Notes: generated by a model from the sequence alone, not told the origin. A DNA stretch of 44,893 nt from Formivibrio sp. (GCA_031291275.1 JARLJJ010000061.1:1-44893), one strand, 5' to 3'. Positions 34,268-44,154 are shown, numbered from the stretch's first letter. Numbers and translations: made by a program.

Positions 34268-34861
34268 TTATTCCTGCGCCAGGAACCCCAGCCCTTGGCG
34301 TGCCAGCAGCAAGGCCGTTTCATGCAGCGGCAGCCCCATCACCCCGGTAAAACTGCCGTCGAGATGCTCGACAAACAATCCGCCCAGCCCTTGAATACCG
34401 TAGCTGCCGGCTTTGTCGTGCGGCTCGCCGCTGGCGACATACGCGGCAATCTGCGCCGCGCTGATCTTGGCAAAGCGCACCTTGCTGGTCGATAACACCG
34501 CATCGCAAGCGGATTCGGTGCGCAGTGCCACGGCGGTCAGCACTTCGTGCGTGGTGCCGGAGAGCATCTGTAGCATGGCAGTGGCGTGCGCATCGTCATC
34601 CGGCTTGCCAAGCAGGTGATCGGCCAGGGCCACCGTGGTATCGGCGCCGAGTACCGGGCGTGGTGATAGTCCTTGCGCTTGCATCTGCAGCCAGCCGGCT
34701 TCGGCCTTGGCGCGTGCCAGCCGTAACACGTAATCGTGCGCCAGCTCGTCCGGCAGTGGCGTTTCATCGACCGGCGCGCTGATTTTTTCGAAGGTCACAT
34801 GGATTTGCGCCAGTAATTCGCGTCGGCGCGGACTGCCGGAAGCCAGATAGAGATCAATCAC
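34268..34861 (-). CDS. maf: Maf-family nucleoside triphosphate pyrophosphatase (YhdE type)
   Basis: Maf proteins hydrolyse non-canonical or modified nucleotides and limit misincorporation. The 197-residue protein has the N-terminal IDLYLASGSPRRRELLAQ loop, the DETP acidic site, PVLGADTTVAL, and the KAGSYGIQGLGG motif. The last of these marks the dTTP/UTP pyrophosphatase branch (YhdE-like) rather than the m7GTP branch. The start is GTG 34861, preceded by AGGA at 7 bases; no ATG is available before the conserved strand. It is convergent with proB (12 bases between stops) and divergent from the CoA-binding gene. Confidence 0.92.
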   Translation of the reverse strand: MIDLYLASGSPRRRELLAQIHVTFEKISAPVDETPLPDELAHDYVLRLARAKAEAGWLQMQAQGLSPRPVLGADTTVALADHLLGKPDDDAHATAMLQMLSGTTHEVLTAVALRTESACDAVLSTSKVRFAKISAAQIAAYVASGEPHDKAGSYGIQGLGGLFVEHLDGSFTGVMGLPLHETALLLARQGLGFLAQE

Positions 34862-34913
34862 GGTTTATTCCTGAGGCATACTTAAACTGTGCATTCTAAT
34901 TGAGGTGATCGCC

Positions 34914-35330
34914 ATGTCATTCCAAAATCCATCCGATGCGGAAATCCGTGCATTATTGCAACGCGTCAAAACCATCGCTGTCGTTGGTCTCTCGCCCAAG
35001 CCGGATCGACCGAGCTTTGGCGTATCCAAGATCATGCAGTCGCAGGGATACCGGATTATCCCGGTGCGGCCGGGCGTGCAGGAAGTTTTGGGAGAAACGG
35101 CGTATGCCGATCTGGCCGCCGTTCCGCATGCCATCGATCTGGTCAACGTCTTCCGCAACGCACAGGAAGTCGACAGCGTGGTCGACGAGGCGATTCGTCT
35201 CAAGCTGCCGGCGATCTGGATCCAGTTGGGCATCGTTAATGAGGCGGCGGCGCAGCGTGCACGGGATGCCGGTCTGTTTGTCGTGATGGACCGTTGCATC
35301 AAGATTGAATGGCGCAGACTGTGCAACTGA
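34914..35330 (+). CDS. CoA-binding domain protein (YccU-like)
   Basis: This 138-residue single Rossmann-fold protein belongs to the CoA_binding_2 family, related to the CoA-binding part of succinyl-CoA synthetase. Markers are IAVVGLSPKPDRPSFGVSKIMQSQGYRIIPVRPG, DLVNVFRNAQEVDSVVDEAIRL, AIWIQLGIVNEAAAQRA, and the C-terminal VVMDRCIKIE with the family Cys. I chose ATG 34914 because GAGGTGAT precedes it; a GTG at 34905 is part of that ribosome-binding site. The role is unknown. It is divergent from maf, and 110 bp lie before dapF. Confidence 0.88.
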   Translation: MSFQNPSDAEIRALLQRVKTIAVVGLSPKPDRPSFGVSKIMQSQGYRIIPVRPGVQEVLGETAYADLAAVPHAIDLVNVFRNAQEVDSVVDEAIRLKLPAIWIQLGIVNEAAAQRARDAGLFVVMDRCIKIEWRRLCN

Positions 35331-35440
35331 GCGGGATTCGACTCGGATTAGTCCTATTCATGTTGTATCAAGCCTTTTCATTTGAATCCGCCCCGCTTTG
35401 CCGTTACGCTAGTGCCTAGATAAAAATAGCTGGAATCCGC

Positions 35441-36271
35441 ATGAAACTGAGCTTTACCAAAATGCATGGCCTCGGCAATGATTTCATGGTGATCGATGGC
35501 GTTAGCCAGGCGGTGGCCCTGGATACCAATGTGATCGCTCGCCTGGGCGATCGTCACTTTGGCGTTGGCTTTGACCAGCTGTTGCTGGTTGAGCGTTCAG
35601 CGTTGCCCAATGTCGATTTTCGTTATCGGATTTTCAATTGCGATGGCAGTGAGGTTGAACAATGCGGCAACGGGGCACGTTGCTTCGCCCGGTTTGTGTA
35701 CGATAAAGGACTCACGGCCAAGCGCGAGATCGCAGTGGAAACGGCGAAGGGCATCATTTACCCGCGCCTGGAAGACAACGGTGAAGTTACGGTAAACATG
35801 GGGCTGCCGCGTTTTTTGCCGACCGAAATCCCGTTTGTGGCCGAGGCCGATGCTGTGACGCATGCGCTGGTGGTCAGCGGAAACACGCTTGAGATCACGG
35901 TGGTGTCGATGGGCAATCCGCATGCGGTGCAGGTCGTGGCCGATGTCGATATGGCGCCGGTGGCTGAACAAGGGCGGCTGATCGAATTGCATCCGCGTTT
36001 TCCGCAAAAGGTGAACGCGGGCTTTATGCAGATTGTTTCACGGAACGCGATCCGCCTGCGCGTGTTTGAGCGCGCCGCGGGCGAAACGCTGGCTTGCGGT
36101 ACTGGTGCGTGTGCGGCGGTCGTAGCGGGTATCCGCCGGGGTTTGCTGGATAATACGGTTCGCGTCAGTACCCGTGGCGGTGAGTTAACGATTCGTTGGG
36201 CCGGGCCGGATGAGCCAGTGTGGATGACCGGGCCGGCAGAAACAGTTTTTGAAGGCAATCTGAGTGTCTGA
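35441..36271 (+). CDS. dapF: Diaminopimelate epimerase
   Basis: DapF interconverts LL- and meso-diaminopimelate for lysine and peptidoglycan synthesis without a cofactor. The 276-residue protein shows [15 protein letters not shown] at the N-terminus, [19 protein letters not shown] (Cys75, first catalytic thiol), [11 protein letters not shown], and [16 protein letters not shown] (second catalytic Cys). ATG 35441 is the invariant MKLxFTKMHG start. The frame ends at 36271; the next gene starts 22 bases later. The order dapF-DUF484-xerC is conserved in many gammaproteobacteria and betaproteobacteria. Confidence 0.97.
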   Translation: MKLSFTKMHGLGNDFMVIDGVSQAVALDTNVIARLGDRHFGVGFDQLLLVERSALPNVDFRYRIFNCDGSEVEQCGNGARCFARFVYDKGLTAKREIAVETAKGIIYPRLEDNGEVTVNMGLPRFLPTEIPFVAEADAVTHALVVSGNTLEITVVSMGNPHAVQVVADVDMAPVAEQGRLIELHPRFPQKVNAGFMQIVSRNAIRLRVFERAAGETLACGTGACAAVVAGIRRGLLDNTVRVSTRGGELTIRWAGPDEPVWMTGPAETVFEGNLSV

Positions 36272-36293
36272 TTTCAATTTTGGGAGCGCATCA

Positions 36294-36968
36294 ATGCAAT
36301 CGATCGAAATTGTGGAATGGCTCCGGCAGAATCCGGAATTCTTTGAAGAATTTGCCGATGAACTATCCCAGATCTATGTCCCCCATTCCCACCGGGGGCA
36401 GGCGGTTTCACTGGCCGAGCGTCAACTACTGACCCTGCGCGAGAAAAACCGTGCGTTGGAACTTCGCCTATCTGAGTTACTGCAATTCGGCGAAGAAAAC
36501 GACGTCACGTCGGACAAGTTGCACCGCCTGACGGTGGATCTGCTGCGTGCGGAGGATCTTGCCGGGGTGATCGGTACGCTGGAATATCATCTGCGTGAAC
36601 GTTTCGGTGTCCCGCATGTGGCTTTGCGTTTGTGGATGCCCAATGTCGTTGGCGTTTTGCGTGAATTCGAGCCGGTTGGCGAAGAAGTGGGACGACTGGC
36701 GCAGAACTTGATTTCTCCTTATTGCGGCCCGTACGTGACGGAAGAAGTCCTGGGTTGGTTCGGCGAAGCCGGATCGGGATTGAAATCGTTTGCCCTGTTT
36801 GCCCTGCGCGCCGGCGATGAGCCGTTTGGTATTCTGGTCATGGCCAGTGAGGACAGCGAGCGTTTTTATCCCGACATGGGCACGCTCTATCTGCAGCGCC
36901 TGTCAGAATTGGTCTCGGCTGCACTGTTGCGCATCGTGCGCTTTGAACCGGTTCCGGCCGAAGTCTGA
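36294..36968 (+). CDS. DUF484 family protein (GAF-like)
   Basis: This 224-residue protein is the DUF484 gene usually found between dapF and xerC. The N-terminal part, IVEWLRQNPEFFEEFADELSQIYVPHSHRGQAVSLAERQ (cited as landmarks IVEWLRQNPEFF and VSLAERQLLTLREKN), leads into a coiled coil. A GAF-like domain follows (VIGTLEYHLRERFGVPHVALRLW, SFALFALRAGDEPFGILVMASEDSERFYPDMGTLYL; FGILVMASEDSERF is the clearest part). I chose ATG 36294 with GGGAG 8 bases upstream; a GTG at 36264 overlapping dapF would add ten residues. Function is unknown; it is inferred to accompany XerC. xerC starts 5 bases after the stop. Confidence 0.9.
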   Translation: MQSIEIVEWLRQNPEFFEEFADELSQIYVPHSHRGQAVSLAERQLLTLREKNRALELRLSELLQFGEENDVTSDKLHRLTVDLLRAEDLAGVIGTLEYHLRERFGVPHVALRLWMPNVVGVLREFEPVGEEVGRLAQNLISPYCGPYVTEEVLGWFGEAGSGLKSFALFALRAGDEPFGILVMASEDSERFYPDMGTLYLQRLSELVSAALLRIVRFEPVPAEV

Positions 36969-36973
36969 ATGCC

Positions 36974-37900
36974 ATGACCGAATCCGTCGCGGTGCCCGAT
37001 GTTGTGCCTGCGGCGGATGACGTATTTTTCCTGCATTTTCAACGCCACTTGATTGGCGAGGGTGGCGCCAGCGCGCATACCCTCTCTGCTTACTCCCGCG
37101 ATTTGGCATTGCTGCAGGAACTGGCTGCGGGAAGAACATATGCCACTCTTTCTCCGGTCGAGATTCGCGGTTTCGTGCGCAAACTGGCGAGCCGCGGTTT
37201 GAGCGGGCGCAGTATCGCCCGCGTACTTTCTGCCTGGCGCGCTTTTTACCGGATCATGGCGCGCGATTTTTCCTGGCCGACCAACCCGGTCGAGGGCGTG
37301 CGTGCCCCGCGTAGCGGCAAAAAACTTCCTGCAGCCATGACCACCGATGATATCGGTGGTTTTCTCGATAATTTACCGGATGACGATGTGCTCGCGGTGC
37401 GAGACAAAGCGATATTCGAGCTCGCCTATTCGTCCGGATTGCGGGTCGCCGAACTGACCGGATTGCCGTTAACCAGTCTTGATCTGGCGCACGGTATGGC
37501 GATGGTGCTGGGCAAAGGGGGAAAGACGCGTGTCGTGCCGGTGGGTCAGAAGGCCATAGCGGCGCTCGAAGCCTGGCTGAGTTTGCGTCCGACGCTGGCC
37601 GCAGAGACAGAAACAGCGGTATTCGTTGGCAAGGGAGGCAAACGCCTGACGACCCGTGCCGTGGAATTACGCCTGTCGCAATGGCGGATCAAACTTGGCG
37701 TGGCTGAACCGCTCTATCCGCACAAGTTGCGCCATAGCTGCGCCAGCCATCTGCTGCAATCTTCGGGCGATCTGCGTGCGGTCCAGGAATTGCTGGGTCA
37801 TGCCAGCATTGCCACGACGCAGATCTATACCCATCTGGATTTTCAGCATCTGGCGCAAATCTACGACCAGACCCATCCGCGAGCCAAGAAGAAAGACTGA
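36974..37900 (+). CDS. xerC: Tyrosine recombinase XerC
   Basis: XerC with XerD resolves chromosome dimers at dif. The 308-residue protein has the N-terminal SAM-like DNA-binding domain (HFQRHLIGEGGASAHTLSAYSRDL). The catalytic set is complete: Arg157 (SSGLRVAELTGL), Lys181 (GKGGKTR), His250 and Arg253 (HKLRHSCASHLL), His276 (LGHASIATTQ) and nucleophile Tyr285 (IYTHLD). It follows DUF484 by 5 bases and faces the PilZ-like gene with no gap between the stops. The dapF-DUF484-xerC context makes this the housekeeping enzyme rather than a mobile integrase. Confidence 0.95.
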   Translation: MTESVAVPDVVPAADDVFFLHFQRHLIGEGGASAHTLSAYSRDLALLQELAAGRTYATLSPVEIRGFVRKLASRGLSGRSIARVLSAWRAFYRIMARDFSWPTNPVEGVRAPRSGKKLPAAMTTDDIGGFLDNLPDDDVLAVRDKAIFELAYSSGLRVAELTGLPLTSLDLAHGMAMVLGKGGKTRVVPVGQKAIAALEAWLSLRPTLAAETETAVFVGKGGKRLTTRAVELRLSQWRIKLGVAEPLYPHKLRHSCASHLLQSSGDLRAVQELLGHASIATTQIYTHLDFQHLAQIYDQTHPRAKKKD

Positions 37901-39484
37901 TTACACGTGTATGGGTTGATCCGTCTGGTAATCAAAAAGATCGTAGCTCATCTGCTGCTCGACCAGTTTCGAAGCCCGTACCTTATGCATTCCGGTGGCA
38001 GTCAGGATGGATAGCTCACGCAGCGGAGTATAAGTGCCCTTGCTCGCCGCGATGCGTGCTGGTTGTTTGAGTGCCGCGATTTCTGGCAACAGTACGGCTG
38101 GCAGGTAATTTGGCGTGGCGCCGATCGTAGGGCTAATCAAGGCGGGCACTGCGCGTGCGGACATGACCTGCAGTCCCATTTCAAGACTGTTGTCTTCATT
38201 GACTTGCAGCCAGCGCACCGAGGCGACCAGCCAGGGAGAGTCCAGTGTGGCACGAAGCGCAACTACATCGCCAGCATGAACCTGCTCATCCCCAACGGAG
38301 ACTGAATGTACGGCAAATCCCCCAGGACTCTCATTCAGAACTTGCCATTGGGTTCGCCGAACTTCCCGCGACGGTGGCGGCAAAATAGTTTCCTGTTCGT
38401 CATGGTGCTCCGGTGGCGTGCTTGTCTGTGGCGGGTTCAGGATTTGACCATGACTGAGTTCAGTCAGGACTGAGCGCAAGCCAAACACGATATCGACCAG
38501 CGAGGACGAGGGAATACGCTGAAAAGTGCGTTGTGGCGTGATGGTCCACTGGCGGATGATCCGGCGCAAGATCTGCAAGCGGACCAGGACCTTGGCGCGA
38601 TCATGTGCCAAGGGAGCCTTCTCTTCAATGGCCGCTTCGGTCTTGTGCAAGTGGCGCGACAATTCAGTGGTATCGAGCAGAACGCTGGTCAGGTTGGTAC
38701 CCTCGATCGTTCTATTGCCCACAAAACGTGGGGGAGTATCGGTGTCGAGCTCAATCAGAAAATACCCCGCCTGACTCGTCAGACTGGCGGTGGGCTGGAA
38801 ATGCGCGAGGTAACTGTAGCTCTCCACGATTTCGACCACCTTGTCCTGCTCGGGCGGGGCGAAGCGCAGCGGATCGGCCAAGGCCAGCAGCAGGATGCGT
38901 TTGTACGTTGCTGAAATTGAGTGATTCTTGGGAGTGGCCGGTTCATTCAGGAACTGGTTTTTAGCACCGAGCCGGAACATTTGATGAATTTCACCCCAGA
39001 CCCCGGATGGCATCGGTTGATATAAGCGACAGCAAATTCGGTAGACGCGCCAATAGCTGTTGAGCACGCGCTGAATAAACAGGGGCTCTGCCTTTCCGTT
39101 CACCCCGAACAATGATCGTTTTTCCATCCGGTTGACCAGAACCACTTTCCAGGCCATGGCCATTTCAAGCCACAAGCTGCGGTAGATTGCTGCGGCTTGT
39201 TTGGCGTGCTCCTTCACCGGCAAGCCGGCAGCGGCATATTCCGCTTCAAATCCGCCAGCCATCAGGTCGAGCATCGTTTCGTACTCGGCCAGCAATTTGA
39301 TACGGTCATCAATAGCCAACTCGATGCGGTTGAGCGAGGCCAGCGCATCGTGGATCTGGCGACCGGCCTCGATGACGTTGGAAGACGGCAGCCCGATCAG
39401 CCAGTCCCGAAGTTTTTTCGGATTGGTTTCGACAACATTGGCCAGGGCCGGAGAGATCTCCGGCAATTCAAGCAACAGCTGCAT
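37901..39484 (-). CDS. Large uncharacterised protein with PilZ-like C-terminal domain
   Basis: This 527-residue soluble protein has no signal peptide or membrane segment. The N-terminal 350 residues are mostly helical (LRDWLIGLPSSNVIEAGRQI, MLDLMAGGFEAEYAAAG, FIQRVLNSYWRVYRICCRLY, ISATYKRILLLALADPLRF). At about residues 373-445 a beta domain contains REVRR and then NESPGGF, followed by VHAGDVVALR and WLVASVRWLQ. These recall the RxxxR and (D/N)xSxxG elements of PilZ domains that bind c-di-GMP, but the spacing between them is shorter than usual. It may therefore be a degenerate PilZ. I recognise it as a type found in betaproteobacteria without a known function. It is transcribed from 39484 toward xerC and lies 20 bases downstream of bioA. 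Confidence 0.65.
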   Translation of the reverse strand: MQLLLELPEISPALANVVETNPKKLRDWLIGLPSSNVIEAGRQIHDALASLNRIELAIDDRIKLLAEYETMLDLMAGGFEAEYAAAGLPVKEHAKQAAAIYRSLWLEMAMAWKVVLVNRMEKRSLFGVNGKAEPLFIQRVLNSYWRVYRICCRLYQPMPSGVWGEIHQMFRLGAKNQFLNEPATPKNHSISATYKRILLLALADPLRFAPPEQDKVVEIVESYSYLAHFQPTASLTSQAGYFLIELDTDTPPRFVGNRTIEGTNLTSVLLDTTELSRHLHKTEAAIEEKAPLAHDRAKVLVRLQILRRIIRQWTITPQRTFQRIPSSSLVDIVFGLRSVLTELSHGQILNPPQTSTPPEHHDEQETILPPPSREVRRTQWQVLNESPGGFAVHSVSVGDEQVHAGDVVALRATLDSPWLVASVRWLQVNEDNSLEMGLQVMSARAVPALISPTIGATPNYLPAVLLPEIAALKQPARIAASKGTYTPLRELSILTATGMHKVRASKLVEQQMSYDLFDYQTDQPIHV

Positions 39485-39503
39485 GGATCAAGATACCTAG
39501 TGG

Positions 39504-40811
39504 CTAGCGAGTTTGGTCGAGTGCACGCAGCGTGCCTGTGGCAAGCTGCTGCGCCTCGTCGTCATTCATTACATAGGGCGGCATGAAATAAACCGTTTCC
39601 CCAATCGGTCTTACTAGCAAACCTTGGGCCAGCGCCGCAGCAAAAAATTGCTGGGCAAAGCCAGGCGAGCTACCGAGTACATCAAATGCCCAGATCATGC
39701 CAGTCCGCCGCCAGTTTTTCACCCGGGAGTGGTTGGCAAGTTCGGAAAAAACGGCATCGAAACGACAAGCTTTTTCCCGGTTCCGCACAATCACATCGTC
39801 TTCCGCAAAGATCGCTAGTGTCGCCAGTGCCGCAGCGCATGCCAGAGGATTGCCTGTGTACGAATGGGAATGCAAAAAACCACGTGCAGTATCATCATGG
39901 TAGAAAGCACGGTAAATGTCATCCTTGCATAGTACGGCAGCAAGCGGCAAGTAACCGCCCGTTATGCCTTTTGAAAGGCAAAGCAGGTCCGGATGGATGC
40001 CTGCCTGTGCGCAGGCGAACATCGTGCCGGTGCGGCCAAAGCCAACCGCGATTTCATCGGCGATCAGGTGTACGCCAAATTGGTCACATAGTGACCGGGC
40101 GCGGCGTAGGTAATGCGCATCATACATCGCCATTCCTGCCGCCCCTTGTACCAATGGTTCCAGAATCAGTGCGGCAATTCCCCCATGTCTTTCAGCCAAT
40201 AGCGCTTCAAGCGCCTGCGCTGCGCGTTCGGCCACATCATGTGCCGATTCGCCTGGAAGCGCCTGTCGCCAATCCGGATTCATGACACAGAAATTGTCAC
40301 GCACCAAGGGGGCATAGGCACTGCGGAAAATGGGCACATCAGTGACCGATAACGCGCCCAGCGTCTCGCCGTGATAACTGTTTTGCAGATAAATGAAGCG
40401 ATTTTTCTGTGCCTGACCATGGTTGCGCCAGTAATGCGCGCTCATCTTCAAGGCGATTTCTGTCGCTGATGCCCCATCGGAGCCATAAAACGCGTGTCCC
40501 AAACCGGTCAGTTCAGCCAATTGCTCGGACAGACGAACGGCGGGTTCGTGGGTGAAACCGGCCAGCATCACGTGTTCCAGGCTATCCATCTGCCGGTTGA
40601 TCGCCGCCTTGATGCGAGGTTCGTTATGGCCGAACAGGTTGACCCACCAGCTGGATACCGCGTCGAGATAGCGGCGGCCTTCGCAGTCATACAGCCAGAC
40701 GCCTTCGCCCCGGCTGATCGGGATCAGCGGAAAGGATTCGTGCTGCTTCATCTGGGTACACGGATGCCAGACGGCCGCCAAACTGCGCTGGAGAAGTTCT
40801 TGATTGGTCAT
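39504..40811 (-). CDS. bioA: Adenosylmethionine-8-amino-7-oxononanoate aminotransferase
   Basis: BioA transfers the amino group of SAM to KAPA to make DAPA in biotin synthesis. The 435-residue class-III aminotransferase has VWHPCTQMKQHE and RYLDAVSSWWVNLFGHNEPRI at the N-terminus, then FYGSDGASATEIALKMSAHYW, NSYHGETLGALSVTD, LIADEIAVGFGRTGTMFA (Asp for the PLP pyridine) and LLCLSKGITGGYLPLAAVL (PLP Lys). VWHPCTQM and SSWW are BioA-specific. I prefer ATG 40811; ATG 40841 would add ten residues and neither has a strong ribosome-binding site. No other bio gene and no BirA box is visible. Confidence 0.93.
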   Translation of the reverse strand: MTNQELLQRSLAAVWHPCTQMKQHESFPLIPISRGEGVWLYDCEGRRYLDAVSSWWVNLFGHNEPRIKAAINRQMDSLEHVMLAGFTHEPAVRLSEQLAELTGLGHAFYGSDGASATEIALKMSAHYWRNHGQAQKNRFIYLQNSYHGETLGALSVTDVPIFRSAYAPLVRDNFCVMNPDWRQALPGESAHDVAERAAQALEALLAERHGGIAALILEPLVQGAAGMAMYDAHYLRRARSLCDQFGVHLIADEIAVGFGRTGTMFACAQAGIHPDLLCLSKGITGGYLPLAAVLCKDDIYRAFYHDDTARGFLHSHSYTGNPLACAAALATLAIFAEDDVIVRNREKACRFDAVFSELANHSRVKNWRRTGMIWAFDVLGSSPGFAQQFFAAALAQGLLVRPIGETVYFMPPYVMNDDEAQQLATGTLRALDQTR

Positions 40812-40938
40812 GCGAAGCGGAGCCTGGCTAAAAAAGCGCATTCTGACGCAAAAGACGGTGTACCGACAGGGTGGTGACCGGCGGTTGCCGTCGATAGATG
40901 ACCAACGTTGGCAAAGCGAGTGTAGAGGATTGACGGGA

Positions 40939-41415
40939 TCAGTGGTGGCTGTTCATATTTTCCGACATGGTATCCATGGCTTCGACCTTTATTTCCACCT
41001 TGATATCACCGCTCTTCCGGAAGCGAAGATTCAAAGGCACTAGTTCATCTTTGATCAACGGTTTTTTCAGGCCGAACAGCACGAGATGAAAACTGCCCGG
41101 CTTGAGTGCCACACTGTCGTGTGCCGGAATATCGATTTGCGAAACGGGATGCATGTGCATCACACCGGCTTCTTCCCTGGGCATCTGTAATTCGATCTTT
41201 TCGGCAAGCCCCGGGCCGGACGCACCCAACAGCGCATCCGCATCCTGGCCCTCGTTAACAATTTTCATGAAGACCTCACCATTGCTGGCGCTGGGCGCTG
41301 TTGCCCGGGACCAGGGATGTTTGATAGTCAGAGATTGCAATTTGAACTGATGCGCATGAGCAGGGATGGCAACGAGCAAAACGAAAAACACGCTGGAAAG
41401 CACAAATTTGAACAT
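40939..41415 (-). CDS. Periplasmic copper chaperone PCu(A)C
   Basis: This 158-residue protein has a signal peptide (FVLSSVFFVLLVAIPAHAHQ) and the PCu(A)C fold. KHPWSRATAPSASNGEVFMKIVNEG is followed by the Cu(I) ligands in EEAGVMHMHPVSQIDIP and, 20-odd residues on, LKPGSFHLVLFGLKKPL. These correspond to the HxM/MxM plus HLVL pattern. Such proteins deliver copper to the CuA centre of cytochrome oxidase. The tail is Met/His-rich (DTMSENMNSHH), which may add metal binding. ATG 41415 is fixed by the signal peptide; the open frame upstream to 41598 is not real. It follows fhs by about 130 bases with no other copper gene nearby. Confidence 0.9.
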   Translation of the reverse strand: MFKFVLSSVFFVLLVAIPAHAHQFKLQSLTIKHPWSRATAPSASNGEVFMKIVNEGQDADALLGASGPGLAEKIELQMPREEAGVMHMHPVSQIDIPAHDSVALKPGSFHLVLFGLKKPLIKDELVPLNLRFRKSGDIKVEIKVEAMDTMSENMNSHH

Positions 41416-41548
41416 GATATTTAACGCTAGCGAGGTGGGGGCAACAGGATATCGGCCCTTTTGGTGGAAGGTCAACGGGAATGATAACCGGTCGCATTGC
41501 CTTGCCGAACGGGAACAGTCTGCATGCGAAAGCGAGGGATTTGATAGA

Positions 41549-43210
41549 TTACTGCAAGCCGGTAATGCGTCCGTCCGGCAAAACGTCGATCCTTTCACTG
41601 GCGGGATGTTCGGGTAGCCCGGGCATGGTCATGATCTTGCCACTCAGGACCACCAGGAATCCCGCGCCGCGCGCCAAGCGTACCGCATGCACCGGTAGTG
41701 GCTGGCCCGGCGCTGCACCGGTAAAGGAATAGGGTGTTTTGGCCATACATATCGGGAAATGACGGTACACACGATCCAGTTGGTCGATTTCAGTCAGTAC
41801 GGCATCTGGTGCGCTAAACCCGTTGGCACCATAAATACGGCTGGCAATGCGCGCTATTTTTTTCCGCAGCGGCATGTCGTCGGGATAGAGCAAGGAAAAA
41901 TTGTTGTCGGTGTGGTCGATCTCGCCCAGAACCGCCAAAGCCAGTGCTTCGGCTCCCGCACCACCTTCGGCCCAGTGATAACTGACCACCGCGCGCAGTC
42001 CGTGACGGGTGCACTCCTGCAGTAACAGTGCAAGCTCCGCAGGTGTATCGCCCGGAAACGGATTGATCGCCACGACTACCGGCAGGCCGAATTGTTCGCG
42101 AAGGTTGGCGTGATGGTGAAGAAGGTTGGCCATGCCGGCGAGCAAAGCAGCAGAGTTTTCCTGCTCAAGCTGATCGGGCTTGGCTCCGCCATGGCTTTTG
42201 AGTGCGCGCGCCGAGGCCACGAGCACGGCCAGCGCCGGTTTCAAACCGCCCTGCCGGCATTTGATATTGATGAATTTTTCGGCACCCAGATCGGCACCGA
42301 AACCCGCCTCGGTGACCACGTAATCTGCCAGCTTCAGTGCACTGCGCGTGGCGATCAAGGAATTGCAGCCATGTGCAATATTGGCGAACGGGCCACCGTG
42401 GATCAGCGCTGGGTTGTTTTCCAGCGTTTGCACCAGATTCGGTTTGAGAGCGTCTTTCAGTAGTGCGGTCATGGCGCCGGTGACTTTCAGATCCCGCGCA
42501 AAGAAGGGCATGTTGCCATCCGGCCCGCCATAACCGATCAGCATATTGCCCAGCCGTTCATGCAAATCATCGAGGGATTCGGCCAGGCAGAGCGCGGCCA
42601 TCACTTCCGATGCCACCGTCAGGTCGAAACCCTCTTCGCGCGCAAGCGCATCCGCCAAGCCATTCTGACCGATGGTGATGTGGCGCAATGCCCGGTCGTT
42701 CATGTCGATGACCCGGCGCCAGACGATGCGCTTTGGATCGAGCCCGAGGGCGTTGCCGTGGAACAGGTGGTTGTCGATGTGCGCCGAGAGCAGATTGTGT
42801 GCGGAAGTGACCGCGTGGAAATCGCCGGTAAAGTGCAGGTTGATGTCGCTCATGGGCGCCACCTGAGCATGGCCGCCGCCTGTTGCCCCGCCTTTAAGAC
42901 CAAAGCACGGTCCGAGCGATGGTTCGCGCAGGCAGAGCAGCGTATTTTTCCCGAGACGGTTCAAGGCATCGGCCAGCCCAATCGTGGTTGTGGTCTTGCC
43001 TTCGCCGGCCGGTGTGGGCGTGATGGCTGTGACCAGAATCAATTTGCCATCGGGCTGATGGCGCAAGTGCTCGATGTAATCGAGCGAGAGCTTGGCTTTG
43101 TAGTGACCGTAGGGTTCAAGCTCGCGCGCAGGAATGCCCAAGCGAGCGCCTGCCAGTTCGATGATGGAGCGCAAGCGGGTGGTTTGGGCGATTTCACTAT
43201 CGGAAGACAT
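41549..43210 (-). CDS. fhs: Formate-tetrahydrofolate ligase
   Basis: This enzyme makes 10-formyl-THF from formate, THF and ATP. The 553-residue protein has the P-loop variant [74 protein letters not shown] and [14 protein letters not shown] follow. [19 protein letters not shown] sequence appears as [21 protein letters not shown], and [19 protein letters not shown] is at the end. All are hallmark segments of the family. I chose ATG 43210 with GGAG at 8 bases; GTG 43219 would add three residues. It lies downstream of the FadR-like regulator on the same strand, about 90 bases away. It supplies one-carbon units alongside fau elsewhere in the window. Confidence 0.96.
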   Translation of the reverse strand: MSSDSEIAQTTRLRSIIELAGARLGIPARELEPYGHYKAKLSLDYIEHLRHQPDGKLILVTAITPTPAGEGKTTTTIGLADALNRLGKNTLLCLREPSLGPCFGLKGGATGGGHAQVAPMSDINLHFTGDFHAVTSAHNLLSAHIDNHLFHGNALGLDPKRIVWRRVIDMNDRALRHITIGQNGLADALAREEGFDLTVASEVMAALCLAESLDDLHERLGNMLIGYGGPDGNMPFFARDLKVTGAMTALLKDALKPNLVQTLENNPALIHGGPFANIAHGCNSLIATRSALKLADYVVTEAGFGADLGAEKFINIKCRQGGLKPALAVLVASARALKSHGGAKPDQLEQENSAALLAGMANLLHHHANLREQFGLPVVVAINPFPGDTPAELALLLQECTRHGLRAVVSYHWAEGGAGAEALALAVLGEIDHTDNNFSLLYPDDMPLRKKIARIASRIYGANGFSAPDAVLTEIDQLDRVYRHFPICMAKTPYSFTGAAPGQPLPVHAVRLARGAGFLVVLSGKIMTMPGLPEHPASERIDVLPDGRITGLQ

Positions 43211-43299
43211 GGCGGGCACTCCAGCATGATCGTTTGCCGCAGGACGATACGCGGTGCCTTATCCGAGAGTAATCAGGGCTTACCCGAGGGTGGCACCCG

Positions 43300-44016
43300 C
43301 TACTTGATCAGTTGCCGGCGAACCCGGTCGATATGGCGACGCATGGCACTGCGCGCCTTGCGCGAATCGCCCAACCGGATCGCTTCAACGATGGCGCGGT
43401 GTTCTTCCAGCACGGCGGTCTGTTCCGCCGCGCCGGTAAAATGTTCTTCGAACGCGCGGTAAACCGGCAGCGTGCGTTGTTGCCAAAGGAATTCGACCAG
43501 ATCGATCAGTGTCTGGCTGCCGCTGGCGACGACCACTGCCATGTGGAAGGACTGGTCTTCTTCCAGGAAACGGGTACGGTCGTTGATAACTTTGGCCATG
43601 GCTACGAGCGAAGCATCCAATACGGCCAGTTGTTCGGGCGTCACATTTTCCGCGGCCAGCCCTGCGACTTCGCCTTCCAGCAGCATGCGTGCCTGCAGTT
43701 GCTCCAACGGGCTGTTCTCGGTATCGGTTTCCCCGGCAAGGCTCGCGCGCCGGTCGCAAACCAGTACGCCATCACCCACACGCACTTCCACCAGCCCCAT
43801 CACTTCCAATGCAATCAATGCCTCGCGTACCGACGGGCGGCTGACGCCCATCTGCTGGGCCAAATCGCGCTCGGAAGGCAAATGGCTGCCGGGGGCAAAA
43901 ACGCCGGAATGGATACGTTCAGCCAGTGCATCGGCGATCTGTTTGTACAGACGGCGCGACTGGAATACCGGTAGTCCTGCGTTTGCCCCATTAACGAGCG
44001 AATGTTCCTGTGCCAT
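43300..44016 (-). CDS. GntR-family regulator, FadR subfamily (probable hexuronate regulator)
   Basis: This 238-residue repressor has an N-terminal winged helix ([61 protein letters not shown]; core [21 protein letters not shown]). A C-terminal FCD ligand domain of six helices follows: [34 protein letters not shown], and [26 protein letters not shown], with the metal-binding Asp/His set. UxuR and ExuR belong to this subfamily. It is divergent from uxuA, and a palindrome lies just downstream of the uxuA -10 element. This makes control of mannonate/glucuronate breakdown the likely job. ATG 44016 is the only good start. Confidence 0.88.
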   Translation of the reverse strand: MAQEHSLVNGANAGLPVFQSRRLYKQIADALAERIHSGVFAPGSHLPSERDLAQQMGVSRPSVREALIALEVMGLVEVRVGDGVLVCDRRASLAGETDTENSPLEQLQARMLLEGEVAGLAAENVTPEQLAVLDASLVAMAKVINDRTRFLEEDQSFHMAVVVASGSQTLIDLVEFLWQQRTLPVYRAFEEHFTGAAEQTAVLEEHRAIVEAIRLGDSRKARSAMRRHIDRVRRQLIK

Positions 44017-44118
44017 GTCTTGCCTATGTTTATAACGAGTTACGGGCCGCTTATTGGGTATACCGGGAGAGCATCATTCTATACCCGGATTTTTCGATGA
44101 GCGGAAACTTTCCACCTG

Positions 44119-44147
44119 TTGCACGCACGAAATTATACGCCTATACT
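44119..44147 (+). promoter_or_regulatory. Sigma-70 promoter of uxuA
   Basis: TTGCAC (44119-44124) and TATACT (44142-44147) are separated by exactly 17 bases, five of six and five of six matches to the consensus hexamers in the only long spacer before uxuA. Start of transcription is expected near 44154. Confidence 0.65.
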
Positions 44148-44154
44148 TTGCTCA

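Noticed and set aside
36974..37900. Tyrosine recombinase as evidence of a mobile element
   Set aside because: The dapF-DUF484-xerC context is the housekeeping XerC locus, and no attachment repeats or cargo are present.
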